From Polytrichum commune (Eukaryota > Streptophyta > Polytrichopsida > Polytrichales > Polytrichaceae), in the NCBI GenBank assembly GCA_950295325.1, contig OX485805.1, positions 18,773,501 to 18,837,500 on the forward strand: a DNA stretch of 64,000 nucleotides. Reading direction: 5' to 3'. Positions 13,279 through 25,964 of the stretch are shown piece after piece (the stretch's first letter is position 1; every line of letters begins with the position of its first letter). The notes beneath the pieces were generated by a model. That model was not told where the DNA came from. It was given only the letters and a program-made list of their open reading frames with translations, and searched no databases. Both the position numbers and the translations under genes were made by a program.

Positions 13279-16200
13279 TAATATCAAGTGCACTTTGGTT
13301 GTCACATGCGTGATAATAAGGAGGTTACATTGTATTCCCCACCCATAAGTTGTGGTTAGCATTTGTATGTGTATGTGAGAGAGAGGAGGGGGGGGGGGGG
13401 GTTCAATGTGAAGATTTTTTTCTTCTTCTAACTATTGATGCTAGTAATAAGTTATTTCCCATTGTATTCTCTGGAGGATGGCATCAATGGTAAATAAATG
13501 TATCATTTCTCATTTCAAGTTATTTAATTATCTTAACATTTCAGTTCTATTACCCAATTCTATTCAATGCAAGTAATGTGCTTGCATAGCCCATGCCTAA
13601 CTTACCACTTTATCTGTCTTTAAGTCATTTGCAAAACTGATGGATGAAAGTGTAATGAGGCACCAAAAGGGCAGAAACACAACCTGAATGTTTTTCATTT
13701 CCTCACCAAGAGAAAATCGATCCAATGTGTTTATGTGTTTGTGCATATTGTTGTTGTGTCAAAGAGTACATGCTTGACATGTATTAAAGTTAACCCCAAG
13801 ATTTCAAACTGGGGGCCATTGTTGGGTTCCGGGCACCAATTTCAAGTGCCAAGTAAAGGTAGATGGGGCTAATGTGAATCATCCAGCTGATGGATTCAAG
13901 CATTAGAAGCTTGAGCATGTTAGCAATTGTGAATCATGGTCAAAGAATTTGAAATCATTGAAATCAGAGTTGAGGAAGGTGTTGGTCTAGGCTCTGGAAT
14001 CAAAGATTCTATGCTTCTCAATATGGTGTTACAAGGGGAACTTTTTCATTGTTCAATGTTGTGTAAGTGGATGCCATCACTAGCAGATTCTACATGGGGC
14101 ATTTGCCAATAGAAACCAAGTTCAATGCCAATATTGATTGTGTCATGTCATTAAAGTGGTCACAGGTAAGATAAATTGTTGCCGAACTTGCTTTACATTG
14201 TAGAAAACCCATAATACAAGTTGATTGGCACGTCACAACCACATGCCACCTCCTAATTTGGCCAGCTTGCCCACAAAAATCAAGCGTGTTGGGGCTCAGT
14301 GGGTAGCACTCCTGAGTATGGAGGATGGTGGGTGTAGTTTGATTTTTCTGAAGGTGACTAAGGGTGAGTTTCCATGTAGGCCACTCACCCCCTAGACTCT
14401 AGAAAATAATGAATGAGAGGTGTTCACATGTAGTTTAGCACAAGCCGCCATCCAACCACATCCTAGCAATATGCTAGAATGTGGAGGGCCGTGGACATGG
14501 GCCGCTAAACTTCCATGAGACCACTAAGGAATCTTTAACCTACAAGTGTTGGTCACCGAAGGATTAAGACCAGTTGAAGAATCAAGAGACCAAATGTTGA
14601 TCTAGAATTCCATCCATGATAACCAAGAGGAGGAGATCAGTAAGTGGGCCTGAATTTGAGAAGATGGGAGTTGCTATTTGGCACATACGAACCTTACCCA
14701 CTAGATCCCCTCTACATGTGGGCGAGCAACCTACATGGAAACTCACCCTAAGGAAACTAACCAAATTAGCCTCATTTACCTTAAGTGAACTATCAACCAT
14801 GTAAAAGTTTGAACATGTTGATGTTTATTCATGGACAAAGAATTTTAGGTCCTCTCCTTTGCACTATTATTAGTGATTGCATTGAATGATCCTTAACCTC
14901 ACCCTTTGAACATTTGGATGCTTTGTTCTAGTCAGGCCCCACTAACAATTGTGCATCTCCAACTTCTAACAATCATGTCTATTACATGGAAATTACTTGT
15001 CAATCCACACCCATTTATAACTAGGGAGAACTTTATGAATGAGCTCAAATTGGGGATCTGGCAAGGTTTTCATGCCCAAGTGGTTCCTAGCCCTTTACGA
15101 TTGATTTTATTACTCCAAAAACAATTAAAGTAGATTAAACAAACAAGGTAGATATATCCTTGAGGAGCAAGCATGGATAAATCATTTTTGCCTTCATGTC
15201 ACCCTCATGCTATTGTTTCCATTCGAGGTCGGTAGATTAATTTCCTACCAATGTATTTTTCCATAATAATGCTAGGACATGTGCCATCTTGATGGTCTGA
15301 CCACAAAAGTTCATGAATATAGATGATGTACATAATAACAAAACATTACACACACACAATGACACCATATGCATTAATTTCCCCATCCAAGTGTATAACC
15401 TCAATAAAGTTGAGGACCTCTTCAACTTCATCCAACTTTCCCACCCAAGTTGATAAATTGGTGTGTTTGAAGAGAGGAAATGACCACCTCTCTATAAACT
15501 ATAATTTGTCTCTCATTTGAGTATAAAATTTGATTTGCATAAAGATGTTGGTGTGAACCTTATATTGTTGTATTGTTAAATCTCTTTCTTTCTTCATGAT
15601 ATATTTTTAAGTATATTGTCCAAATTTTTTTTTGGATTTATTTACATTATTTTAGATCTCAAGATATAAAGTTCAAACCACTCACACATATGAAGGTCAA
15701 TTGTTCTATGTAAGGGAGTGCTCATTGCTCATTGTTCATTGCTCATCACTCTTGGGATTCAAGGTTTGCTTATAGAACGTGGGACTTGTCACTTGATATG
15801 TGAAGAATATGAAGGCAAGACCTAACCAAAATGACCCATGATTGTCATTTGATTGGCACGACCACGAGATCTCTTGTAAGAAAATTCCCCAACTCCCTTC
15901 GCAAGTTCTTGAGAATTTGACTTCTTTCGAGGGGAGTTACTACACTACAACTATTATGATCTACAAGAACTACCTTACCTTCAACAACACTTGATTAGAT
16001 CAAAGGAATGTGAACCAAATATTTGGTATGACCTCCTTGAGTATGATAGGATTGCTTGAGGTTAAGCTCTCTGGAATGCGGAGGAGGTCGTTAGCTACAA
16101 AAAAGTGATGTACAACTTTGACAACCTCTACAGAGGCAACAACCTTCATTAATGACTGCTGATCTAATTCCAATACTTGTTGAAAACGGTTAGTGTCTTC

Positions 16201-16474
16201 ATTTGTCGGTTTGTAGCCCACCCACACTTACTCATGTGGGCCACCAGTGAATGATGAGAGTACCAGCAATGATTACATCCAATGGCTCTCATTGGCTAAA
16301 CCAACTCTAAAAGTGGCCCCTGTTGTTAGGAACCGTTCACTGTTGACCCACACTAGTAAGTGTGAGTGAGCTATTAGTTAGTCATCCTTAAGCAACACAC
16401 CCTTCTTGGGGGTTACAGTGTGGTTCCACTTTGTGCACTCCCAAGATTTGCCCTTCTCTCTACTTTGGGTCCCC
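13279..16474. other. Intergenic, no gene supported
   Basis: A 14-base G run lies at 13388-13401. Inverted segments at about 14364-14400 and 14717-14750 (GGTGAGTTTCCATGTAGG against CCTACATGGAAACTCACC) and another pair at 16216-16250 and 16340-16375 suggest eroded foldback elements. Nothing coding was recognised. Confidence 0.55.
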
Positions 16475-16477
16475 TTA

Positions 16478-16871
16478 GAGCATCCTCAGTCGGTCTAGGT
16501 AAAGCTCACTGCAAACCAAAACCTATCTTTTGACTGACCTAAAATTAGAAACTGAAATTACCATCATTAGAAGCACACCTAAATAAACGTGAGATATTTC
16601 TCAAGAAAAAAGAATTGTAAAAATTTGACGTAGGTGAAATCCCTCATTGAAAACATCACATTTTCAAAATTTAGAGGGAGTGCACCAAATCTTGCTTAAA
16701 AATGGAAAGATCCTCCCACACTCCCTCCAAATTTTTGACATTTAGAGGGAGTGTGGGAGGATCTGTCCATTTTTAAGCAAGATTTGGTGCACTCCCTCTA
16801 AATTTTGAGCATTTTAAGCAAGATAGGTCTTGGTTTGCAGTGAGCTTTACCTAGACCGACTGAGGATGCTC
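16478..16871. mobile_element. Hairpin MITE (PIF/Harbinger-type) upstream of FolD
   Basis: The outer 52 bases at each end are inverted copies with a single mismatch (GAGCATCCTCAGTCGGTCTA at both ends). They are flanked by TTA duplications at 16475-16477 and 16872-16874. A second inner inverted pair spans about 16671-16808 (TTAGAGGGAGTGCACCAAAT against its complement) around a loop near 16730, so almost the whole 394 bp can fold into one long hairpin. Terminal GAGCATCC and a TTA target duplication fit Tourist-like elements. It ends about 1.7 kb before the FolD start codon. Confidence 0.85.
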
Positions 16872-17084
16872 TTAGCCTTCACATTGCATGTTTTTTTGGC
16901 AATGAAAAAAAAAAAAAAGCAAACAATTGTTCTAGTATATGACTAGAAAAATGTTGGTATTTGATATAAGATCGTCTTGACTCTTTGAGTTGCCATTTTA
17001 GCACCTGAATTAATGTAAATAGACTTCCTAGGGACGAGTCAGTCTTAACTGAAAGCAACGGTACACAACCGCCAATGATTACAC

Positions 17085-17156
17085 GCCACGTCACGCTCGC
17101 GAGTAGTTGGGAACGACAAGCCTGATTTCTCGTGAATACGTGGCTTCTGACGTGGC
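17085..17156. promoter_or_regulatory. Cluster of three ACGT (G-box/ABRE-like) motifs
   Basis: GCCACGTCAC at 17085-17094, TACGTGGC at 17137-17144 and TGACGTGGC at 17148-17156 are all ACGT-core sites of the kind bound by plant bZIP factors. They lie in a GC-richer stretch about 1.4-1.5 kb upstream of the FolD ATG, where a promoter or distal leader would be expected. Binding is inferred only. Confidence 0.45.
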
Positions 17157-17499
17157 GCTCTTCTGTGGCAGGGAAGGAAAGAAAAGAAGGAGCTCGCCAT
17201 ATTGCTGCCAAAGCCAAGTAAGGAAAGCCGAGCAAATCAATGCAAAAGCAAAGCGAAGGAAAGCAAAGCAGAATGGAGGCGCCCCAAAACGAGAGAAGAG
17301 GAAAGGAGTCACCGAGCGTGGTGAATTTGCTTTTGGTGGCCTGAGTGCAGCGACATTAGGTCTTGCTCGCCGTCGATCGTGCACCCTCGCAAACGGCGGC
17401 GCTCAAATTTTGTTGAAGGAAATGCGAAGGGTTAGAGAGTCGAGAATGCAAGGATTGTTGTTCTTTGATTGAGAAGCAGCGGGTCTTTTGACCTAGATT

Positions 17500-18580
17500 C
17501 GGAACGAAATTTAGGCATTTGCAGGAAGAACGCTGCGGCTGGAGTAACTGTGACGTAGGCAATCGGTGTGCAATCGATATAAGTTAGCATTGATTTTTTT
17601 TTTCTCGTTAGGAGGCTCTGTAATCTTTCTTTTTAGCGAGGAGGACGAGATTTCCTACTAACAAGACGGCTTAGGGAAGGTTTGCGATTGTGCCGAGCAT
17701 TTTTGTGAGGATTGGAAATCAGTTGAGCTTTCATCCTAGATTAGCCAGAGTTGGAGCATTACATAGAGAAGATATTCTTGCTTGCTAAGCTGGAGTGACT
17801 GACAAGTAGGCTATTAACTTGCAGTCGCAGCTGTAACTCGGTTTAGCTTGTAAAAAAGGATTTGGATTTCTTGTTGAGAGGCTCTGTATAAATTCTACTT
17901 GGTATGCGAGGAGGTGAGAATCACTGATAAGGAGTAGGAATTAGCGCAGATGTTGAGTTGCGTTAGGTGCTTAGAATAGGCAGTTTCTGGAAATTATAAA
18001 GACTGAAGGTCAGCTGTAATCTTAGAGCTTGGAAGTTCAATTTCTCTATCTCATTGACGAGGACGAGGGACGAGGATCAATAGGTTTCGTCGATTGGTGA
18101 GGTTTGGATAACATTGTTAGGATTAATATTGCGACGGAAATTGCATCAATCTCGAGTGTCTTATCTTGTCAAGTAGGCCATCCATCTGCAATCGAATCTG
18201 TAACTTGGATGAGCTTGTGACATCGATTTGGCTACCTCATTGAGAGGCTCTAAAATCTTGCTTTGTAGAGGTGGATGAAAATCATCAACTGGAGACAGAG
18301 TCGATGCACTTTCAGGAAAATTATCGCCGAAGTCACTATCAACTAAGCTGGAAGTGGGTTACTGGCAATTAGATAAGGTTGTAGTATTGATTTAGTTAGC
18401 TTACTTGACAGGTAGGAGGAAAAACAGCAATAGGAAGACTTGGATCAAGGGCAGTGATTAGGCATTTCCAGGATATAAATTAGAAGACACTAAAGTAAGC
18501 CTGTTTCATTTATTTGGTCGTCTCATTAAGAGGTTCCACATCGTATCTTTTTAGCGAGGAGGGCCAGGGAAGAAAAGATT
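17500..18580 (+). repeat. Degenerate tandem modules in the FolD leader
   Basis: A module containing GAGAGGCTCT..ATCTT..GCGAGGAGG recurs at about 17611, 17878, 18243 and 18530, with a weaker copy near 18055. Each is preceded by related text of the type GTAGGC..CTGCAATCG..TGTAACT..GCTTGT (17550s, 17810-17850, 18175-18215). A third shared motif, TAGGCATTTGCAGGA, appears at about 17513, 17975, 18300 and 18462. Spacing is irregular, roughly 180-365 bp. The array ends five bases before the predicted start codon, so it is probably 5' leader or promoter, possibly with untranslated introns. Confidence 0.6.
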
Positions 18581-18584
18581 GAAG

Positions 18585-21433
18585 ATGTTCGGGGCTAGAT
18601 CGGGAGCCACAGAGCTCCAAAAAGTCTTGAGGTTGTATTCCGCTCATACAGATTTGTTAAGCAATGTCCTTCTGTCAGCTCCGGTTATACAAAATTTCTT
18701 CTTCACTGAAGTTCGGCCTGTGGACATATCAGCCTCTCCTTCCTCTTCAGGTCATCTCTTTTCCTTAAGTATCGATTAACTGCATCCTAGAAAAAGAAAT
18801 GCATCAGAAATGATGGCTGTGGATAATGTGTTTTCTCGCTTCGCTGATCACTCTCGAGCTTCGTATGCATGGAAAATTTTGAGAAATTGCTATCGAATGT
18901 AGAGTTCGACCACGAATAACTTAGTCAACTAATAAAGTTATGAATGCCGTTTATGAGCACTTGGACTCTGTACTAAAGTGGATGAGGAGGAGGATAAAGT
19001 CAGATGAACTGTTAAATCTCGATTTAGTATATTTTCTCTAAATCTTATAAGTGCATAAATTGTAAGTATTTCGGAAATGTTCCCTATATTTACCTTGACT
19101 TACATTCCTCTTAGGTGTGACGCGTTCGTATTCAACGAGCGCGATTGACTTACAGAAGCCGGAAAAGGCTCTTTCAGTACTGGGATGGAACACCATAGAC
19201 AAGTGGAAAAGTCGCCAAGATTTGCTCCCACCCAAGTCTATTCTTCGCGAACAGGGTATTTTCTCCACCCTCTATAATAGCAGATCTAAAGAATATAATA
19301 ATTTTTTGTTTGTCTCTTAGAAAACACGTTAGTAAAGCCATCAATGCAGATTGAGATTCAATTATGGGTCTGAGAGATAGTTGTGGTGAGGTAGTGTTCT
19401 TGAACAATCTCTCGAGTGCTCTATTTTGTCTGGAATATGCTTTTATACATTCATGTTTCTTAGGTGAATGTAGCCGTGACTTCTGGCATGTGGAAGGTAT
19501 AGAGGCTTATTTATATGTTTATAGCTATGGACGTTTTAATTCTTAAAGCTCCAAGTCACAGTTGGATGCAAGTTAAGAGAATTGAGCTCTAGTTCATTCT
19601 AGTATTTCTGGGGATGATGTCTTCTAATTCTCCAGGGATTGCAATACGTTTCTGCTAATTATTTGACTTGTCAATAAATTTGCATTGATTCAGTGATAGT
19701 CACAGACCCCTCCGCCCATATTATTGATGGGAAACATATTGCTCAGCAAATACGACTTGAAATTACCAGGGAGGTTGATGAAATGAAATCTTCCGTGGGG
19801 AAGGTTCCAGGTCTTGCAGTCATTTTGGTGGGATCTCGCACAGATTCGGAAACTTATGTCCGCAGCAAGATAAAGGCCTGTGAGGAAGTGGGTTTCAAAT
19901 CGTTTGATGTATTATTACCAGAAAATGTATCTGAGGAGGAAGTTTTGAGTGCTGTCAGGAACTTTAATGATGACCCGGATGTCCATGGTATTCTGGTGCA
20001 GCTTCCTCTTCCCCAGGTATTTCCCTGCTTCTATACTTCTGTTCCGAGATTGTTTGTAGTCTGAAGAGTAACAGGGGTATGCGGGCAGATATTGACTTTG
20101 TCAAACTCTTTTTGGAACTGATTAGTTTCGGAACTGAATTGTTTCTGATTGATTTTATGATAAGTTTTGAGAAATTTACCTGTGCAGCAGTATTATATAT
20201 TGAAGTTGTTCTTTAGGTGTCTATGCTGCTTCGTTGTGTTATTCAATTGAAGTTGTCTACCAATCAGGTGGCCAGATGAAGGTAAATTACTGCCGGTAAT
20301 CATCTGTTTAAATTTGAGTTTGTTGTATTGATATTTTCTGGAGGTCTAGAGGGAGTTTGAGTTCAATATATCTTACACTTCTGCTCGGTATGCATCCGGG
20401 ATGCAGCATATCAGCGTGGAGAAAGTAGTTGGTGCTGTAAGCATTGAGAAGGATGTGGATGGCTTCCATCCAATGAACGTGGGTAGATTGGCCATGCAAG
20501 GCCGGGCTCCACGTTTTGTTTCATGTACATCAAAAGCCTGCATCGAGTTGCTGTTAAGGTCTGGTGTGGAGATGGACGGAAAACATGCAGTGGTTTTAGG
20601 ACGAAGTAATGTTGTGGGCATGCCAGCTGCCTTGCTTCTTCAAGTATGCTTCGTCTTATGAAACCTAGTTTTGATTATCTCTTTTAATATCCTGTATTTG
20701 AGGTTGTACAGACTCTCTTTGATTATTAGCCCGGGAGGGGGGGGGGGGGGGTTTATTGCTTGTATCTGAAATTTATCAATGTGTTTGCAGAGGCAAAATG
20801 CAACTGTCACTGTGGTCCATTCACACACTCCAAATCCAGCAGAAATCACCAGAAATGCTGACATTGTCATCGCTGCAGCAGGCGTACCATACATGGTTCA
20901 GGGGCATTGGTTAAAACCTGGGGCTGTTGTTATTGATGTAGGTGTCAATGCTATTGAGGTCAGTTCTCGACCTAACAGGTTACTTCGTGTAGTTGCAAGT
21001 GTGCTATCTTTATCAAAGGTTGATTGTGGCGCCTTAGTGAAGAAACAGGAATGTTCAAATGAGTCCTATAGAACGTGTTTTAGAATCAACTCATCATCTA
21101 TTTCAGTTGTTGACAGAAACTGGTCCTTGTTGGTTTGGATGCTGCCTGCATATTGCAGAGAATATGAGGTATTGTATGAGGTGCTATTACAGCAATTCCA
21201 CTCGAATTCTCTTTAGTTTCCTGTGTAACTGATGTGTGCTCTGTTGCCGATCACAGGATCTCAAGGCTGAGAAGGGTTATCGACTAGTTGGGGATGTTTA
21301 CTTTCCGGAGGCGTGTCAAATAGCTTCACAGATCACTCCAGTTCCAGGGGGTGTTGGGCCTATGACCATCGCCATGCTCCTTGCTAATACTCTTGATTCA
21401 GCTAAGTCTGCATATGGATTAGTTGATGATTGA
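18585..21433 (+). CDS. FOLD: Organellar bifunctional methylene-THF dehydrogenase / methenyl-THF cyclohydrolase (FolD), six exons
   Basis: This enzyme interconverts 5,10-methylene-, methenyl- and 10-formyl-tetrahydrofolate with NADP. The exons, all with GT-AG introns and phase-consistent joins, are 18585-18750, 19115-19255, 19694-20016, 20407-20643, 20791-20958 and 21257-21433. They total 1212 bases, 403 residues plus TGA. Residues 1 to about 100 form an organelle presequence; RSYST at 59-63 resembles a mitochondrial processing site, though a plastid destination is not excluded. The FolD core starts at IIDGK (112-116). Visible motifs: YVRSK 157-161 (catalytic Lys161), [10 protein letters not shown] 200-209, DVDGFHP 226-232, NADP-binding GRSNVVGMP 275-283 and [10 protein letters not shown] 373-382. 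The usual CTPKGC motif reads CTSKAC at 250-255. The start is the first ATG in the open frame of exon 1. No cDNA evidence is available. Confidence 0.93.
20738..20751. repeat. G homopolymer inside FolD intron 4
   Basis: Fourteen consecutive G fall in the 147-base intron 20644-20790, close to its acceptor. One of several long G or C runs in the window. Confidence 0.9.
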
Positions 21434-21639
21434 TGATGTGTCCTATTCAATTTTACACGATTGCGGCTATAGTTGTCTACATTCTGGAGCACTAGGATAG
21501 CTACAGAAATTGAGCAAAGACCTGATTACAATTTAGGTGTGTTGTGGTAATTCTTTCACTGCACTTTTTAATGTTACATATATCTTATGTCACAATAGTT
21601 GCAGCATAAACACCCTATACAATATTGTCCACAGTGGCA

Positions 21640-22600
21640 TCATCATTTGGAATAATAGAGTTGGTAGTTTAGAGAGAGAAAACTGATTACCTACTTTGGA
21701 GATAAATAACCAATATTTATGGCCCACAAAGACATTGTTGGTCTTGCAGCAGTGGCACACAAAACTGGTGATCTTGTTGCTTTGATCACCAATATGACTG
21801 ACACATGGTGGGTGCAAGTGCTTGCTGAAAATAGTGAAATTCCGTGAGATTGACAACCTGTACAGGCAGCCAATAACCTGGTTAGTTATCAGCGAAGGAA
21901 TCACATTGAGATTTGCTGTAGGATTTGAGTAGAAAGATGGAGTGTTGGATTTCTTGTTTCACTTTTTTAAGCTGTTGGTCCAATACTTCAATACCCTCTC
22001 GATCTAATGAATGACCAAAAGTTTCAGATGACTGAGGGTGTGACTACCCCTCCTTTACAACTACATTTCATGGCGCAGACAATAGCACATATATAATAGA
22101 CACTTGCCAGACGAACCCACCTTAATCAATTGCTCTCAGCTGGCCATAGGCGGCCCAGTTTCTCACAATCATCCAAAGCAACTTGCTGCACAGCTTGTAA
22201 AGGTCCTCTTTCACAGCTTTGGATGTCAAGGTTGAGTGAGATCTTTGATGAATGAGTAGAATCTGTGTTAAATTATGAAAGTGTTCGACTTAATTCTTAT
22301 GGAAGCTGTAAACTCAGATATATTGCCTCAAGCAACAGGTTCAAACTCGAGCAACTGCACACTTGGAGTCTACTATACAATCAGGTCTGATTGGTCACGT
22401 CTCTGCCTAAACCCAATTTTCATGTCATCTTCAAGAAATCCAATGAATCACATGATGGCATGTGGTACTATTTAGTTGCAACAAATCAAAGTATGCCTAA
22501 TCTGACCTGCATTCGTGGTATAATATGTCACAGGAATTGTCTCACAGGACCAGCACAGGCCAATGGCGATTGTGGTTGGAAAACTTTGGAATGATTTGTT
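21640..22600 (-). pseudogene. Decayed coding-like stretch antisense to FolD 3' flank, unidentified
   Basis: On the minus strand, 21640-22230 reads as protein-like segments interrupted by stops and apparent frame changes, such as DLYKLCSKLLWMIVRNWAAY, then LDREGIEVLDQQLKKVKQEI, then NLTEFHYFQQALAP. The best open piece is 21590-21904. Base composition is higher in GC than the deeper intergenic DNA. I do not recognise the family. It could equally be the 3' UTR of FolD or a non-coding relic. Confidence 0.25.
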
Positions 22601-24819
22601 GAAACCCCCAGGCTGGCAATGTTACCTTATCACATGGTTGTAAATTACTTAGTATTTTCGGTCCTTGAGTCTCTGAGTTCTTCAACATCAAGAAACGAAT
22701 GACCTGATTCAGTTGGAATGCTCAAACGACATTATGCAGGGTTTGTCATTCTGAACATTGTCAATGGCAATCCTAGTGAGGGGAAGAATGAACATGATGA
22801 CACCTACCATGGGGGAGAGTAAAAACATGGTATATCCTGGTGGTTTTTTATTTTATTTTAAATAACCACCAACAATCAATGTTAGAGACCTCGATATAAC
22901 CCATTGGAATGAATCCATAACAAACTTGGAAATGCCAAGTTTGTGTCGCAACCCCCCACGGAGGGTGTTGTGATCTGAAATCCCAAGTACAGGTGAGTGT
23001 ATTTATTATGGACAGTTTTTGAATCTCAACATATGTTAGAGATTTGACAACAATATAGGAATGAGCACATTAGCAAATTCAGATGGAAAACATGAGAGTT
23101 GAGCTTGCCATTTTTGGAGTTAAAAGTGATCTCTCTTGAATTCTTGAATTGGAAGCCAATCCATCATAGATCATGATTCCTCACTTGCTCCACCCTTTCT
23201 ACTCATCCACATCCTAACCATATTATGGGAGCACAAAGAGCTTCATTAAATCATAATCATTAAGACATGCCTGAGCAAACCATGGTTGAGCAATTGGTTC
23301 TTCTCAGGCCAAAAACTCTCGACTCATTTACATAAACTCATTTGCTAGAAAAGGTGAAAATGTAGCAAACTATTCATATTTTAAAAATGGTTGATTTCAA
23401 GACAAATCAACCCCAGAAAGGGCATCTTGAAAGACCCCAAATTAGTCTAGTGAAGTGAAGTTGGAATGAAACAACCCTTAGCCTTATAGGGGGTTTGTAT
23501 TTACTAGAACCCCTTCATCCATGAAAGAAGTAACAACAAAAGTGCCACGAAGCCTATCAAAAGGGAATTATCACATACAAGTGCACCATTCACTCATCCG
23601 TCATAGAATCTCTAGAGTAGTATGAAGCCTGGAGGTTTTTGTTTGAGCTAATTTGATACTAAAATTAGCTCTAAAGGCCCCAAATTAGTCTAGTCCATGT
23701 CATTTTGAGATGAGTCAGCCACAAGCCTATAGGGGGTCAACTTTTTATGTTGGATGGATACGAGGTATGCTTGTATGCGATAGTTCCCTCTCACCACGAA
23801 GCCTGAACCTTCTCCTTATATCAAAGTCTTGTATAAGTAAGGTAGACAACCCTCATTTGGTTGCCTTCCTTATTAGAACACCTCTATTTCAACACTACGT
23901 GGTTCGAGGTGGCTCCAAGAACAAATACCAAAAAGACATGTGATGAAAAAGATAACCATTCTTATGTGTGCTTAAAAGTGGCTACAACCTCAATTTGGAT
24001 TTGCTAACTATCTTGTACTAATCGCAAAAATAAAATAAAATAATATCCCAGGAGAAGTGGGCTAGTTGGCAAAAGTAACCATTTAAGACCCATGATCTAC
24101 CTTAAGTGTATTAAAGCATCATCAATGGCATGCCTACCTGGAAGTTTGCTTGTGGTGTGAATGAGCATCTTGCATATGGGACGGTGACATGAGATGCTCG
24201 GGCAGCACCTTCTACGTTAGAGAGGTGAAGTAATCAAATAACTTAAGGTATGTGGGTGTTATTTGGTTCCTTTTCCACGTTCTCCAACTTCTACCGATTA
24301 GATTCACACAACAAGACTTGTGTTGCATTGGCAAATCTACGATGAAACATTCCCTAAAATCGGATTGATAATCGGACCTCCCCTGATTCAGTTATGGTTT
24401 CTAGAAGCACATGTTTGTTCATTTCCTAACTAGATGCCTACGTCATTGCAATTGTGGTTCATGTGGGTCACTTTTCTATTGAAAATATATATAATGATTT
24501 GAAGTGGCCCATTGTAATTTCTAGTGTGAAAATTCGGTGTATGGCTTTTTCGTCTGCATGTTTTTCAAGGCAAGTACTATAAGATTACGATTGTTATTCA
24601 AGGAAAGCACTATAAAATTGGTGTGGCCCACACTAAATTTGAACCCACATGAATTTTTCACCCACACTAATTAGACAAAACATTGTAGTTATTGATATTT
24701 GAAGACATAGTCCAATCTCTTTTAAACATGATGTGTCTTTACGGTGTTTGCTCTTCGATCCTCACCGAACCACATACCTACCAATCAATATAGGGGTCCA
24801 ATTAAGAAAACGAGTCACT
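22601..24819. other. Intergenic with family D repeats
   Basis: Segments at about 23430-23620 and 23640-23940 share CCCCAAATTAGTCTAGT and CCTATAGGGGGT. Related text occurs at 34890-35080, 36640-36930, 37330-37460 and 59960-60030. No gene is supported; the open frame at 23710-23943 lies wholly in this repeat. Confidence 0.5.
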
Positions 24820-24822
24820 TAA

Positions 24823-25325
24823 GGGCCACGTTACACACGAGACTAAGGGCCCATGACCATTACACTTCAAGCACTCTCATTGGTGGGACAGGTGGAGCCG
24901 GTCCAAGTCCACTTCACACTACGCTTGAGGGACCAACAGAGCATGCGAATGCAAGATGGATGTAAAGTCTACATGGATTCCTACGTGGCATCAAATGGGT
25001 CATGTTTCATGGTCACTTGCACCATTTTCAAAAACCACCTTTTGGAGGTAGGCCTAACACAAAATTGGGAGAGCATGACACTATGAACGCTCACAACCGT
25101 TGATTTATTCTATTTTATCATGTGTGAGGACCCGCATGAATCAAAAATTCATTGAAATCAACATTTGGTTGAGCGCCCCGGTCACATATGGCTTCACACT
25201 ACACGCGAGAATCCGTGACCACACCACATGAATTTGGAGGTGTGTTGGGACGGCCTTTGGACACTTTCTTTTGGGCTCTCACAATTTCACGGTCACGGCT
25301 CTTGGCTCGTGTGTGGAAGTGCCCA
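24823..25325. mobile_element. Tourist-like MITE, family A copy 2
   Basis: GGGCCACGTTACACACGAG at the left and the inverse of ..CTCGTGTGTGGAAGTGCCCA at the right, flanked by TAA (24820-24822 and 25326-25328). The interior is collinear with copy 1. Confidence 0.75.
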
Positions 25326-25387
25326 TAAGACCCATCTACCGGAAGTTAAATTTACCATACTAACTTGAGAGACCGGGAGCTTGACTA

Positions 25388-25430
25388 CACACATACATAC
25401 ATACATACATACATACATACATTCAAAGGC
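25388..25430. repeat. Tetranucleotide (ACAT)n microsatellite
   Basis: About ten uninterrupted ACAT units. Confidence 0.95.
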
Positions 25431-25964
25431 ATTGCTGACTTAACTTTGCCTTATTAGAGGAACCACCCTCCAAGCTTGTTCCACTCTGCAAGCTGGAGAC
25501 TTAATTGATTCATGCATGGTACCGTATAATAATAAGCAAGCTCGGGCTCACCATCCTGGAAACATATAACCAGGGAGTCCAGCGAGGCATGGGGTGCCTC
25601 GCTGTCACCTAGCTGGCGCCGAGGTGGCAACGTCTCAAGGTTGACTTGGAATCCACCTCGTGGGAAGTTGCTTACCCCTGCCGACACTTCACCACTCACT
25701 CGTTTTGTGGGGGCCCACCCCCACCCCCTCCATTGCTGACGTGTATTCCCCAACTGTTTCTGGTGGTGCTTATTAGTACAGTGCTATTTGGAGTCCTCCA
25801 ATTATGCTGAAAGCAGCTTTCACCATAGATTCCTATTTCTAACAGACAAGAGTCACACAGTAGAAACCGGACTAATAAATGAACAAACAAAGACGCTGCT
25901 TACTTTACTTGCTAAAAACTTATTACATTCTAATTCTAAAGCACACCCTCCCCTCCATAGTATA

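Noticed and set aside
17107..17472. 121-codon Lys/Arg-rich plus frame before FolD
   Set aside because: Starts at TTG in a purine-rich leader; overlapping minus frames are equally open, so it is compositional.
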